From Fervidibacter canadensis (GTDB taxonomy: Bacteria > Armatimonadota > Fervidibacteria > Fervidibacterales > Fervidibacteraceae): a stretch of 64,000 nt of DNA. The translations under genes and the position numbers were made by a program. Positions 1 to 8,268 of this stretch are shown one piece after another; position 1 is the first letter of the stretch; each line of letters opens with the position of its first letter. The stretch spans positions 71,332-135,331 of the forward strand of contig JBGOEJ010000007.1 in assembly GCA_041446545.1 (NCBI GenBank), in the 5' to 3' direction. Below the pieces are notes generated by a model, which made no database searches, was not told where the DNA came from, and saw only the letters and a list, made by a program, of their open reading frames with translations.

Positions 1-1914
1 TTCCTGCTCGCTGACGAAAGCGCCTTGGATGCGGATGGGTTTGGGCGCATCAATGGGCTGAAAGAGCATGTCACCTCGTCCGATCAGTCGCTCCGCTCCG
101 TTGCAGTCCAAAATCACCCGGCTGTCCGTTTGAGAGGCGACGGCGAAGGCGATGCGGGATGGGATGTTGGCTTTGATCAGTCCCGTGATGACATTGACCG
201 ACGGTCGCTGTGTGGCGACGACGAGGTGAATGCCCGTCGCCCGCGCTAACTGAGCGATGCGGCAAATCAACTTCTCAAACTCGCTTCCTCCCTGCATCAT
301 CAAATCCGCCAATTCGTCAATGACGATGACGATGTGGGGCAAGGGGTCAGCGCTCTCGTCACTTTTGACGGCTTCGTTGTAACTGTCAATGTTGCGGACG
401 CCTCGTTCGGCGAAGAGCCGATAGCGTCGCTCCATTTCTCGGATAGCGCCTTTGAGGGCTCTGGCGGCGCCCTTAGCGTCCACGACGACGGGGTGAGCCA
501 AATGGGGCACTCCGTTGAAAAGGGTCAACTCCACCCGCTTGGGGTCAATGAGGGACAACTTCACCTCGTCAGGGTGCGCCCGTGAAAGGATGCTGACGAT
601 GAGGGAGTTTAGGCAAACACTTTTGCCGCTGTTGGTCGCCCCACCGATGAGCAGGTGAGGCATTTTGCTCAAGTCCGCCAAGCGAGGCGAACCAGCGATG
701 TCTTTGCCCAGGGCAAAGGTCAATTTGGATGGCGCTGTCTTGAAAGCGTCCAGTTCCAGCAACTCCCGCAACCGAACGAGGGCGATGCGTTTGTTGGGGA
801 CTTCAATGCCGATGACACTTTTGCCTGGAACAGGCGCTTCCACGCGGACATCAATGGCAGCCAGCGCCAGTGCCAAATCGTCCGCTAAGTTCTCTATCCG
901 CTTCACCCGAATGCCCGGCGCAGGTTGCACCTCATAGCGGGTGATGACAGGACCGCGCTTGACATTGACGACCTTTGCCTCTATCTTGAAACTCGCCAAA
1001 GTCTCTTCCACCAAGCGAATGCCTTCTTCCTCGCTCGCCGTCGTTTCGGGGTTATCTTCGGGGCGGGGCGGTTCTAAAACAGCGATGACTTTTTCGTAGT
1101 GCTCGGGCAAAAAGGGCAATTCTTTCCGACGACCTCGTTTGCTCGTCGTGCCCGTCACCAGAGTCTCCATCGGGAAGGGAAAGTCAAGGTCATCGCTCCC
1201 TGCTGCCTTTGCGGGAGAGGCGGGCTTAGCGACTTCCGCCGTTGAGGACTCATCTGCCAACGGTGCGGGTGGTTGCGCTTCCGATGAGGAGGTTAGGGTG
1301 GGCTTGACACTTTTGGGGCGTCCTTTTAGGGATGCCTTCGCCTTCTGACGGGATTGCCATCCCTGCCAAATTTGCCGACCTTTGCCGATGACGGCACTGA
1401 TAACTTCGCTCAGTGTCCGACCCGTCGCCATCAAACAACCGACCAGCGTCAACGCCGTTAGGACGATCACTGCTCCTGCATCGCCGAAGGCTTTGCGCAA
1501 CAGAAAGGCGGTTACCGCTCCAAGCCATCCACCGTGAGTAGGGAGAGTTTTTGGCAGCCATTCCGAACCGCTGGGGACAGTCAAATGAACCGCTGTCACC
1601 AGCACCCAAAGCAATGCCCCACCGCCGAGGGCTAAGGAAGGTAAAGGCAACCGCTGTTTTTGGACGATTAACGCCAAACCTAAAAAAGCCGTCAGCACCG
1701 CCAGCGCCCGCGCTCCTAAACCCAACAGCATCGTCAACATGCCGACAAGATGGGAAAGCACGATGCCGCTGGCTTTTCCCGACAAGCCGACGAATAACAA
1801 ACCGCCGACGGCTAACAAAGCGATGCCCGCAACTTCGTAGCCTAACTCGGAAAGCACAAGGCGGTCTGTCTTTGCGGTTCGGTGTTCTTCCTTTCGTCTC
1901 ATTGCCCGTCGCAT
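1..1914 (-). CDS. ftsK: DNA translocase FtsK/SpoIIIE, 3' end cut by window edge
   Basis: ATP-driven DNA pump that moves chromosome termini through the division septum. The frame is open for 638 codons and runs off the left edge. The N-terminal ~170 residues are hydrophobic and look like several membrane segments. A Ser/Pro/Ala-rich linker follows, then the motor: Walker A GGATNSGKS near residue 424, Walker B IVIVIDELADLMM near 528, and the downstream ATQRPSVNVITG segment typical of the family. The start at 1914 is chosen because GGAGG lies 9 bases upstream; a second ATG four codons later is also possible. The C-terminal gamma (DNA-reading) domain lies outside the window. Family assignment is firm. 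Confidence 0.96.
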   Translation of the reverse strand, partial: MRRAMRRKEEHRTAKTDRLVLSELGYEVAGIALLAVGGLLFVGLSGKASGIVLSHLVGMLTMLLGLGARALAVLTAFLGLALIVQKQRLPLPSLALGGGALLWVLVTAVHLTVPSGSEWLPKTLPTHGGWLGAVTAFLLRKAFGDAGAVIVLTALTLVGCLMATGRTLSEVISAVIGKGRQIWQGWQSRQKAKASLKGRPKSVKPTLTSSSEAQPPAPLADESSTAEVAKPASPAKAAGSDDLDFPFPMETLVTGTTSKRGRRKELPFLPEHYEKVIAVLEPPRPEDNPETTASEEEGIRLVEETLASFKIEAKVVNVKRGPVITRYEVQPAPGIRVKRIENLADDLALALAAIDVRVEAPVPGKSVIGIEVPNKRIALVRLRELLELDAFKTAPSKLTFALGKDIAGSPRLADLSKMPHLLIGGATNSGKSVCLNSLIVSILSRAHPDEVKLSLIDPKRVELTLFNGVPHLAHPVVVDAKGAARALKGAIREMERRYRLFAERGVRNIDSYNEAVKSDESADPLPHIVIVIDELADLMMQGGSEFEKLICRIAQLARATGIHLVVATQRPSVNVITGLIKANIPSRIAFAVASQTDSRVILDCNGAERLIGRGDMLFQPIDAPKPIRIQGAFVSEQE

Positions 1915-1992
1915 GCTCTGCTGCCTCCGACGGCGGTCACCCCCTCCATCCCTGAGCCATCCATTAGCATAACGCCTCAGGAACGAAGGCGG

Positions 1993-2979
1993 CTATCGCC
2001 TTAATCTCACCCGCACCGTGAAGGCTCGGCGAGGATTGTCCACCAAAAGCCGATGCAAGGTCCCTTCGTCCATGCCTGCCGATTTCAAAGCAGGCAGCAG
2101 TTCATCAGCAAGGGTGGTATAAGGGCGAATCTTCGCCTTGCCTCCCTCGGGTTCGCCGACCCAATACCAGCCTGCGTCGTGGGAGAGCAATAGCCGATCG
2201 GCAAAGCCGAGCCGCACCATGTGGGTGATGAGCCGAACATGCTCGCTGATGGGTTTGGCGCCGATAGCGTCGTATTCCACCCAAGCCCCTTCCTCTGCCA
2301 ATCGCTCGTGCACCGCCACATCGGGGATGCTGTCGGCGTGGACGATGATGAGCGCCGATGGGTCTACGCCCTCTCCTTTGACGACTTCCAAAACGCCTAA
2401 CGCCGCTTGCGCTTCGCCTGTGTGGCAAGCAATTGTCAAGCCCGTTTGCCGATGAGTTCTTGCCGCTGCTTGCACCAACTTGCGGTCTATGTCGCTGAGC
2501 GGACCAGGGTCAACGCCGATTTTGATGAAGCCCGGCTTGATACCCGTGCCGTCAATGCCGTTTCGCCATTCAGAAACCCATCGTGCCGCCAACTGGTCGG
2601 CTGTTTCGGTGAAAGCGTGGGGCGGAAGGAACTTGTCGTTGGCGGCGCCGTAGTAGCCTGTGTTGGTCAGGATGTGCAGACCTGTCAACTCCGACAATCG
2701 CCGCAAAACTTGTGGGTCGCGCCCGATGTAGGAAGGCGTCGCATCCACGAAACCTGCAAAGCCTCGTTCCCGCACTGCTTTCAAGTAAGGCAACATCGTG
2801 GCGATGACTTGTTCAGGGTCGTAGCGATGCCGACCTGTCTTTTCGGCACCGATAAAGTCGCACATGATGTGCTCATGCGCCAACACCTTTCCGAAGGCTT
2901 CAGGCGCAATCGGTCCGCAAACCGTCATAACGCAAGGGCTTTGTGGTTCGCTCAGCGCCATCAAGAGCATCCACATCAT
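1993..2979 (-). CDS. Phosphotriesterase-family metal-dependent hydrolase
   Basis: Amidohydrolase-fold protein of the phosphotriesterase (PHP/Php-like lactonase) family, 328 residues from the chosen start. Visible metal ligands are the N-terminal H-x-H in LAHEHIMCDF, a lysine in GFIKIGVD (the position carboxylated in relatives), histidines in IACHTGEA and IIVHADS, and the aspartate in LLSHDAGW. The ATG at 2979 follows GAGGTGAGCGAA; the conserved domain begins ~17 residues later at MTVCGPI, so a shorter start is possible. It lies 78 bases upstream of ftsK on the same strand and is divergent from the HypE-like gene. Substrate is unknown; lactones or phosphotriesters are both possible for this family. 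Confidence 0.85.
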   Translation of the reverse strand: MMWMLLMALSEPQSPCVMTVCGPIAPEAFGKVLAHEHIMCDFIGAEKTGRHRYDPEQVIATMLPYLKAVRERGFAGFVDATPSYIGRDPQVLRRLSELTGLHILTNTGYYGAANDKFLPPHAFTETADQLAARWVSEWRNGIDGTGIKPGFIKIGVDPGPLSDIDRKLVQAAARTHRQTGLTIACHTGEAQAALGVLEVVKGEGVDPSALIIVHADSIPDVAVHERLAEEGAWVEYDAIGAKPISEHVRLITHMVRLGFADRLLLSHDAGWYWVGEPEGGKAKIRPYTTLADELLPALKSAGMDEGTLHRLLVDNPRRAFTVRVRLRR

Positions 2980-3061
2980 TTCGCTCACCTCGCCAACATT
3001 ATGCTGGCGCTGCCGACCCAATTTTAGGGAACGCCTTAAACAGTTTGGAGGGGTGAGCGAA

Positions 3062-4081
3062 ATGAGCCGTTACGATTTTTCGCCAGGGAAACTGGAGGCA
3101 AAGTTGCTGAAGGAGTTGTTGCCGACATTGCCCTTAGATGACCGAACGGTCGTCGGTCCCCGCATCGGCGAAGATGCAGCCGTCGTGGACATGGGTGACC
3201 GCTACCTTGTAGCGGCGACTGATCCCATCACTTTCGCCACCGATTTAATCGGCTGGTATGCCGTGCAAGTGAATGCCAACGATGTGGCGACGATGGGAGC
3301 GGTGCCGAAGTGGTTTTTGGCGACGATTTTGCTGCCTGAAGGGAGAACCGACGAACAATTGGTGCGGGGCATCTTTGCGCAAATGTCCGACGCTTGCCGA
3401 CGCCTTTCCGTTGCCTTCATCGGCGGTCACACGGAAAGCACACCAGGGCTTTCCCGCCCTATCGTCGTCGGGACGATGTTGGGCGAAGTTACCAAAGACC
3501 GATTGGTCACCAGCGAGGGAGCGCAAGTCGGTGACTTGGTGCTCATCACGAAAGGTGTGCCCTTGGAAGGGTGTGCCATCATCGCCCGCGAAAAAGCCGA
3601 CCAGTTGCGCCACTTCGGCATCGCTGAAAGCATCCTCGTCAAAGCCCAAGGCTTCCTCTTTGAACCGGGCATCAGCGTCGTTCGGGATGCCCTCATCGCT
3701 TGCCAAACCGCACCCATTCATGCCATGCATGACCTGACAGAAGGCGGTTTGGCGACAGGCTTGTGGGAATTGGCGGAAGCATCGGGAGTTGTCTTGGAAG
3801 TTTGGGAAGAAGCCTTGCCTATCTTGCCCGAAGCGGAGCAACTTTGCGGGGCGTTTGGTCTGAACCCGTTGGGCGTGATTGCGTCGGGGTCATTGCTCCT
3901 TTGCGTCTCCGAAGGCGATGGGGAGAAAGTGATGCAAGCCTTGCAAGATGCGGGCATCCCTGTCTATGCCATCGGAAAAGTCGTGGCACGAAACGGAGCA
4001 AAAGTGCTCCTTCGTCGGCGAGATGGCGATACTGTGCCGATGCCACTTTTTGTCAAGGACGAACTCACCCGCCTACCGTAG
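3062..4081 (+). CDS. HypE-like AIR synthase family protein
   Basis: 339-residue member of the PurM/AIR-synthase/HypE/ThiL superfamily, which binds ATP at a dimer interface. The N-terminal motif RIGEDAAVV and the TDPITFATDLIGWYAV segment match the HypE-related branch (COG0309/COG1973) better than true ThiL. The C-terminal domain has the HDLTEGGLATGLWE motif. GAGGGGTGAGCGAA precedes the ATG at 3062; the open frame extends further upstream, but that part is antisense to the hydrolase gene. No hydrogenase or other hyp genes are visible, and the usual C-terminal Cys of HypE is absent (the protein ends LTRLP). A role in hydrogenase maturation is therefore doubtful. Confidence 0.8.
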   Translation: MSRYDFSPGKLEAKLLKELLPTLPLDDRTVVGPRIGEDAAVVDMGDRYLVAATDPITFATDLIGWYAVQVNANDVATMGAVPKWFLATILLPEGRTDEQLVRGIFAQMSDACRRLSVAFIGGHTESTPGLSRPIVVGTMLGEVTKDRLVTSEGAQVGDLVLITKGVPLEGCAIIAREKADQLRHFGIAESILVKAQGFLFEPGISVVRDALIACQTAPIHAMHDLTEGGLATGLWELAEASGVVLEVWEEALPILPEAEQLCGAFGLNPLGVIASGSLLLCVSEGDGEKVMQALQDAGIPVYAIGKVVARNGAKVLLRRRDGDTVPMPLFVKDELTRLP

Positions 4082-4089
4082 CGGGTGAT

Positions 4090-4956
4090 TTAGAAAACCT
4101 GCGTGATTTCCATGCTGATGTCCAAAGCGGGGGCAGAATGGGTGAGGGCACCGACAGAAATGATGTCCACGCCCATTTGGGCGATGGCTTCCACGCTTTC
4201 CAGCGTGACGCCGCCAGAGACCTCCAAAATGGGACGGGGCTGTCCCATCTGCTCGCTCCAAGCCCGCACGAGGTCTACGGCTTCTTGAAGTTCCTCAAGG
4301 CGAAAGTTGTCCAGCAAAAGAGCGTCTACGCCACACTCCAAGGCTTCCCGAACTTGCTCCAGATTTTGCACCTCCACCTCAACGCGAAGCAAATGATGAG
4401 CGTTTTGCCGCACCCGACGCACCGCTTCCGTCAAATTCCCTGCGGCTCGGATGTGATTGTCCTTGATGAGCACACCGTCGGAAAGGCTGAAGCGATGATT
4501 GATGCCACCGCCGCAGCGGACGGCGTATTTTTCCAGCCACCGCAAAGTCGGCGTCGTCTTGCGGGTGTCGGCGATGCGGACACCGTAAGGGGCTGCCTTT
4601 TCCACGAATTGGCGGGTGAGCGTGGCGATGCCCGAAAGGCGCTGGAGGAAGTTCAGTGCCACCCGCTCACCCGTCAAGAGGGCTTGCAATTTGCCTTCCA
4701 CCTCGGCGATGACTGACCCTGCCACTACTACATCGCCGTCGTTGCAACGCGGGTGAAACTGCACCGTTTCGTCCAGCAAAGCGAAGGTTTGTTGGGCGAT
4801 GGACAACCCACAAATCACGCCAGAACTTTTAGCGACAAAGATACCGACACCACGAACCGTTGGGGGCACGATGGCTTGCGTCGTCATATCGCCGAAGGGC
4901 GCATCTTCCTGCAAAGCCTGCCGCACGAGCCCTTCTAAACCGATTTGCTGCAGCAT
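4090..4956 (-). CDS. nadC: Nicotinate-nucleotide pyrophosphorylase (carboxylating)
   Basis: Quinolinate phosphoribosyltransferase: quinolinate + PRPP to nicotinate mononucleotide + CO2 + PPi, the last step of de novo nicotinate nucleotide synthesis. Family signatures are clear: DTRKTTPTLRWLEKYAV, CGGGINHRF, LIKDNHI, VEVEVQNLEQ, ALLLDNF, and ISVGALTHSAP near the C-terminus. The 288-residue length is normal. The start at 4956 is preceded by GGGAGG with a 9-base gap; the open frame extends 13 codons further without an SD. It is convergent with the HypE-like gene. nadA and nadB are not in the window; pncB, the salvage counterpart, lies at 58.1-59.3 kb. Confidence 0.96.
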   Translation of the reverse strand: MLQQIGLEGLVRQALQEDAPFGDMTTQAIVPPTVRGVGIFVAKSSGVICGLSIAQQTFALLDETVQFHPRCNDGDVVVAGSVIAEVEGKLQALLTGERVALNFLQRLSGIATLTRQFVEKAAPYGVRIADTRKTTPTLRWLEKYAVRCGGGINHRFSLSDGVLIKDNHIRAAGNLTEAVRRVRQNAHHLLRVEVEVQNLEQVREALECGVDALLLDNFRLEELQEAVDLVRAWSEQMGQPRPILEVSGGVTLESVEAIAQMGVDIISVGALTHSAPALDISMEITQVF

Positions 4957-5060
4957 CGTCGCCCGCCTCCCTTCAAAGCGTCTTTTCGGTAGCAATTTTG
5001 CGTGGGCAGCAAAGGGGAGCGCTACAATGCAACGCCGATGAGCCCAAAGGGGGCGAAAGG

Positions 5061-5996
5061 ATGCGGTGGCGGCAATTTTGGCAAGCGGAATGGGTAGCGC
5101 CGCTTTTGGCGCTTTTGCTCTTAAGCGGAACGCTGGCGATTTATGTCCCAGCCTTCCGCACCGTAGAAAACTTCCGCAATATCGGGTTTCAAACTGCCGT
5201 CATCGTGTTGCTGGCAGTGGGGCAAACCCTTGTCATCATCGCTGGCGGCATTGACTTATCTGTCGGCTCAGTGTTGGCGTTGGTGGGTGTCGTCACTGCC
5301 TTGATGCTGCAGCGCAACACCCATGTCTTTGGGGCAGTTTTTGTGGGACTTTGCATAAGCCTTCTCTGTGGGGCGCTTAACGGTTGGCTGGTGACGAAAG
5401 GGCGCATCCCTCCCTTTATCGCCACCTTGGGCATGATGGGCGTCGCACGGGGTTTGGCATTAGTCCTCAGCAAAGCCCAGAACATCTTCATCCCTGAAGA
5501 CAGCCCGTTTTTAGAGTTGGGGACGGGGCATTTGCTTGGCATCCCGTTGCCTTTTCTGATTGCGGCGACTGTCGCAGGGTTGACCGAATGGTTGCTGGCG
5601 TTCACCCGCTTGGGGCGATACATTTACGCTGTCGGCGGCAATCGGGAAGCGGCGCGCCTTTCGGGCGTTCCCGTCCATCGGATTTTATGGCTGGTGTTCG
5701 TTTTGTGTGGGCTAACGGCAGGCGTTGGTGGCGTCGTGGAGACAGCGCGGCTATCCATCGGGCAACCGACAGGCGGTCAACTTTATGAGTTACATGCCAT
5801 CGCCGCCGCTGTCATCGGTGGTGCCAGTTTGGCAGGAGGGCGCGGGAGTGTGTTAGGCACAGTCTTGGGGGCATTGCTGATGGCAGTCATCCGCAATGGC
5901 TGCGATTTGCTCAACATCCCCTACGAATGGCAGCAAGTCATTTTGGGCATTTTGGTCGTGGGAGCGGTGTTGCTGGACCAGTGGCGGCGGCGATAA
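5061..5996 (+). CDS. Sugar ABC transporter permease (RbsC-like)
   Basis: 311-residue inner-membrane permease of the ribose/xylose/galactose class (BPD_transp_2). It has many hydrophobic segments, the family signature AGGIDLSVGSVLAL near residue 70, the motif GGNREAARLSGVPV, and the C-terminal stretch AAAVIGGASLAGGRGSVLGT. The start at 5061 follows GGGGGCGAAAGG. An in-frame extension upstream overlaps nadC and is rejected. The matching ATPase and solute-binding protein are not adjacent; the gene stands alone between nadC and tRNAs, so its partners must be encoded elsewhere. Substrate cannot be read from the sequence. Confidence 0.9.
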   Translation: MRWRQFWQAEWVAPLLALLLLSGTLAIYVPAFRTVENFRNIGFQTAVIVLLAVGQTLVIIAGGIDLSVGSVLALVGVVTALMLQRNTHVFGAVFVGLCISLLCGALNGWLVTKGRIPPFIATLGMMGVARGLALVLSKAQNIFIPEDSPFLELGTGHLLGIPLPFLIAATVAGLTEWLLAFTRLGRYIYAVGGNREAARLSGVPVHRILWLVFVLCGLTAGVGGVVETARLSIGQPTGGQLYELHAIAAAVIGGASLAGGRGSVLGTVLGALLMAVIRNGCDLLNIPYEWQQVILGILVVGAVLLDQWRRR

Positions 5997-6001
5997 CTTT
6001 A

Positions 6002-6030
6002 TTGACGGAGAGAGCGAAACGCCTTAAACT
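6002..6030 (+). promoter_or_regulatory. Sigma-70-type promoter for the tRNA-Asp/tRNA-Phe pair
   Basis: TTGACG at 6002-6007 and TAAACT at 6025-6030 are separated by exactly 17 bases. The expected transcription start falls a few bases before the tRNA-Asp 5' end at 6041. Confidence 0.65.
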
Positions 6031-6040
6031 TATGCCGTGC

Positions 6041-6118
6041 GGGCCCGTGGTGCAGCCTGGTTAGCACACCGGCCTGTCAAGCCGGAGGTCGCGGGTTCAA
6101 GTCCCGTCGGGCCCGCCA
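6041..6118 (+). tRNA. tRNA-Asp (GTC)
   Basis: Complete cloverleaf with acceptor GGGCCCG/CGGGCCC, anticodon stem CCGGC/GCCGG enclosing loop CTGTCAA (anticodon GTC) and TpsiC loop GGTTCAAGTCC. Discriminator G, then an encoded CCA at 6116-6118. Six bases separate it from tRNA-Phe, so the two are probably co-transcribed. Confidence 0.97.
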
Positions 6119-6124
6119 TCCCTC

Positions 6125-6199
6125 GCCAGGGTAGCTCAGTGGTAGAGCACCGGACTGAAAATCCGGGTGTCCGCGGTTCGACTCCGCGCCCTGGCACCA
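6125..6199 (+). tRNA. tRNA-Phe (GAA)
   Basis: Acceptor GCCAGGG/CCCTGGC, anticodon stem CCGGA/TCCGG with loop CTGAAAA (anticodon GAA) and TpsiC loop GGTTCGACTCC. Discriminator A, encoded CCA at 6197-6199. The ~235 bases between this gene and gcvH show no further gene and no glycine-riboswitch-like fold that I can see. Confidence 0.97.
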
Positions 6200-6434
6200 A
6201 AAGGTCGCAGGGTTTGTTCCCTCCTACCCCAATTGCTGTTCCCTCGCCAATTTTTGTCGCTTTTCAGCCCCTGCTGGAGCCTTCCGAAGCATCGGCAACT
6301 TTGTCGCCTTTGCGGCAGGAAAATTTGAGGGTTGGCAATGCGATGGCGGGCACAACCGAGCCGACCTGACCGATTGACTGGCAGGTGCTTTCTCCCTTGC
6401 GCCACATTTATTGGCGGCAAAGGAGGGGAAGAAG

Positions 6435-6836
6435 TTGGCGGAACTGCGTTTCCCTGACGAACTGCGCTACTCACCGACCCACGAATGGGTTCGGGTGGAA
6501 GGCGACCGAGCCATCATCGGCATCACCGATTACGCCCAAAGCGAACTGGGTGACATCACCTACTTGGAGTTGCCCAAAGTCGGCGACCCCGTGGAAGCAG
6601 GGCAACCCTTCGGCATCGTTGAGTCGGTCAAGGCAGACGAAGAGTTGTTCGCCCCTGTCTCAGGCACTGTCGTGGCAGTCAATCAAAATGCCGTTGACCA
6701 TCCCGAAATCGTCAACGAAGACCCCTACGGCGACGGTTGGCTTATCGCCGTGACGATGAGCAATCCTGAAGAGTTGAAGGGTTTGATGACCGCCGAGCAG
6801 TATCGGCAAATGCTGGAGCGGGAAGGAGCGATTTGA
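6435..6836 (+). CDS. gcvH: Glycine cleavage system H protein
   Basis: Lipoyl carrier of the glycine cleavage complex; it shuttles the aminomethyl group between the P, T and L proteins. The lipoylation site is the Lys in ESVKADEEL. Other hallmarks are SPTHEWVRVEGD, GITDYAQSELGDI and NEDPYGDGWL. The 133-residue length is usual. I chose the TTG at 6435 because AGGAGG lies 8 bases upstream; the longer TTG-initiated frame at 6411 would place that SD inside the gene. One base separates its stop from the ATG of gcvPA, so they form an operon. gcvT and lipoamide dehydrogenase are not nearby. Confidence 0.96.
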   Translation: MAELRFPDELRYSPTHEWVRVEGDRAIIGITDYAQSELGDITYLELPKVGDPVEAGQPFGIVESVKADEELFAPVSGTVVAVNQNAVDHPEIVNEDPYGDGWLIAVTMSNPEELKGLMTAEQYRQMLEREGAI

Positions 6837-6837
6837 G

Positions 6838-8268
6838 ATGGGACAAGGGACACGGGACAAGGGACAAGTCAACGATGTGCCTTACTTGCCCAACACCGAT
6901 GAAGACCGAGCCGAAATGCTGCGCTTTATCGGTGCCCAAAGCATTGACGATTTGTTCGCCGACATACCTGCCGAGTTACGGGAGAAAGCGTTGTTGAATT
7001 TGCCACCCTCATTAAGCGAGCCCGAACTGATGCGTCACCTTCGCTCCCTTGCCGCTCAAAACATCCCGCTTGGCGAATTGCCTGATGACCCCGTCCCCCG
7101 TCCCGTGTCCCTCGTCCCATTTCTCGGTGCGGGCATTTACGACCACTACATCCCGCCTGCCGTCCAACACATCATCAGCCGCAATGAGTTTTACACCGCC
7201 TACACGCCTTACCAAGCGGAAGCGTCCCAAGGGACTTTGCAGGCGACCTTTGAGTATCAGTCACTCATCTGCGATTTGACGGGCATGGAAGTGTCCAATG
7301 CGTCGCTCTACGACGGTGCATCGGCGCTGGCGGAAGCCGTGCTAATGGCGCACAACATTAACGAACGGCGCAAAGTGATTTTGCCGAAAACGCTGCATCC
7401 CCACTGGCGACAAGTCGTTCACACTTACGCATCGGGCATGCCTTTGGAGTTCGTGGAAGCGCCTTACTTGGGCGATGAGGGCATCACAGACCCCGACTTC
7501 GTGCGAGCGCATTGCGACGACGACACTTGCTGCGTCGTCGTCCAACATCCGAACTTTTTCGGCTGCCTTGAACTCGTGAACGAATTGGAGGCAGTGGCTC
7601 ATCAGGTTGGCGCATTGTTCCTCGTCGCTTTTGACCCTATTAGTCTCGGCATCCTCAAACCGCCCGGCGAATACAATGCCGATATCGCCGTCGCTGAAGG
7701 GCAATGTTTGGGTTTGCCGCCAAGTTTCGGTGGACCGCTTCTGGGCATCTTCACTTGCAAGCGCGAGTTCATCCGCAAGATGCCCGGGCGTTTGGTTGGC
7801 GAAACTGTTGACGCAAAAGGTCAGCGTGGGTTCGTGTTAACACTGCAAGTTCGCGAACAACACATCCGCCGTGAGCGGGCGACCAGTAACATCTGCACCA
7901 ATCAAGCCCTTTGCGCTATCGCCGCTGCCGCTTATCTTGCGCTGATGGGCAAACAAGGCATCCATCAAGTCGCCGAACTGTGCGTTCAAAAAGCCCATTA
8001 CCTTGCCGACCGATTGGAGCAGGCAGGCATCCCTCGGCTCTTCAGCGCCCCCTTTTTCAAGGAGTTCGCCGTCCGATTGCCCACCGCCCCTCAAGGGCTC
8101 AACAAATCGCTCATCGGCAAGGGCTTTTTGGGTGGCTTGGCGCTCTGCCGCTCCTACCCCGAATTGCCCGACGGTTGGCTTCTGGCGGTCACCGAGAAGC
8201 GCACGAAAGAAGAGATGGACGCCTTTGTTCAAGCCGTGCAAGAGTGCCTCAAAACTCAGCATCGTTAG
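6838..8268 (+). CDS. gcvPA: Glycine dehydrogenase (decarboxylating) subunit 1
   Basis: N-terminal half of the two-subunit P protein, which decarboxylates glycine with PLP and passes the aminomethyl group to GcvH; the PLP lysine is on subunit 2, not found here. Conserved motifs are YLPNTDEDRAEMLRFIG, FLGAGIYDHYIP, TPYQAEASQGTLQATFEYQS, MEVSNASLYDGASALAEA and VGETVDAKGQRGFVLTLQ. AAGGAG sits 9 bases before the ATG at 6838. Between that start and the conserved YLPNT lie codons made of a GGGACAN heptamer array; a second array at 7093-7120 encodes PVPRPVSLVP just before the conserved FLGAG. Its 3' end overlaps the convergent neighbour by 4 bases. Confidence 0.95.
   Translation: MGQGTRDKGQVNDVPYLPNTDEDRAEMLRFIGAQSIDDLFADIPAELREKALLNLPPSLSEPELMRHLRSLAAQNIPLGELPDDPVPRPVSLVPFLGAGIYDHYIPPAVQHIISRNEFYTAYTPYQAEASQGTLQATFEYQSLICDLTGMEVSNASLYDGASALAEAVLMAHNINERRKVILPKTLHPHWRQVVHTYASGMPLEFVEAPYLGDEGITDPDFVRAHCDDDTCCVVVQHPNFFGCLELVNELEAVAHQVGALFLVAFDPISLGILKPPGEYNADIAVAEGQCLGLPPSFGGPLLGIFTCKREFIRKMPGRLVGETVDAKGQRGFVLTLQVREQHIRRERATSNICTNQALCAIAAAAYLALMGKQGIHQVAELCVQKAHYLADRLEQAGIPRLFSAPFFKEFAVRLPTAPQGLNKSLIGKGFLGGLALCRSYPELPDGWLLAVTEKRTKEEMDAFVQAVQECLKTQHR
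6840..6868 (+). repeat. GGGACAN heptamer array inside gcvPA start region
   Basis: Four head-to-tail 7-base units (GGGACAA, GGGACAC, GGGACAA, GGGACAA) directly after the gcvPA start codon, translated as GQGTRDKGQ. Same family as arrays at 7093, 19148, 33335, 45917, 47699 and 48225. Confidence 0.85.
7093..7120 (-). repeat. GGGACRN heptamer array within gcvPA
   Basis: Complementary-strand version: GTCCCCC, GTCCCGT, GTCCCTC, GTCCCAT. It is translated in gcvPA as a short Pro/Val-rich insert between conserved blocks. Orientation is opposite to the array at 6840. Confidence 0.85.

Noticed and set aside
6200..6434. Possible glycine riboswitch in front of gcvH
   Set aside because: The leader is long enough, but I could not find the conserved glycine-aptamer core or a paired structure; the region looks unstructured apart from the tRNA-Phe 3' flank.
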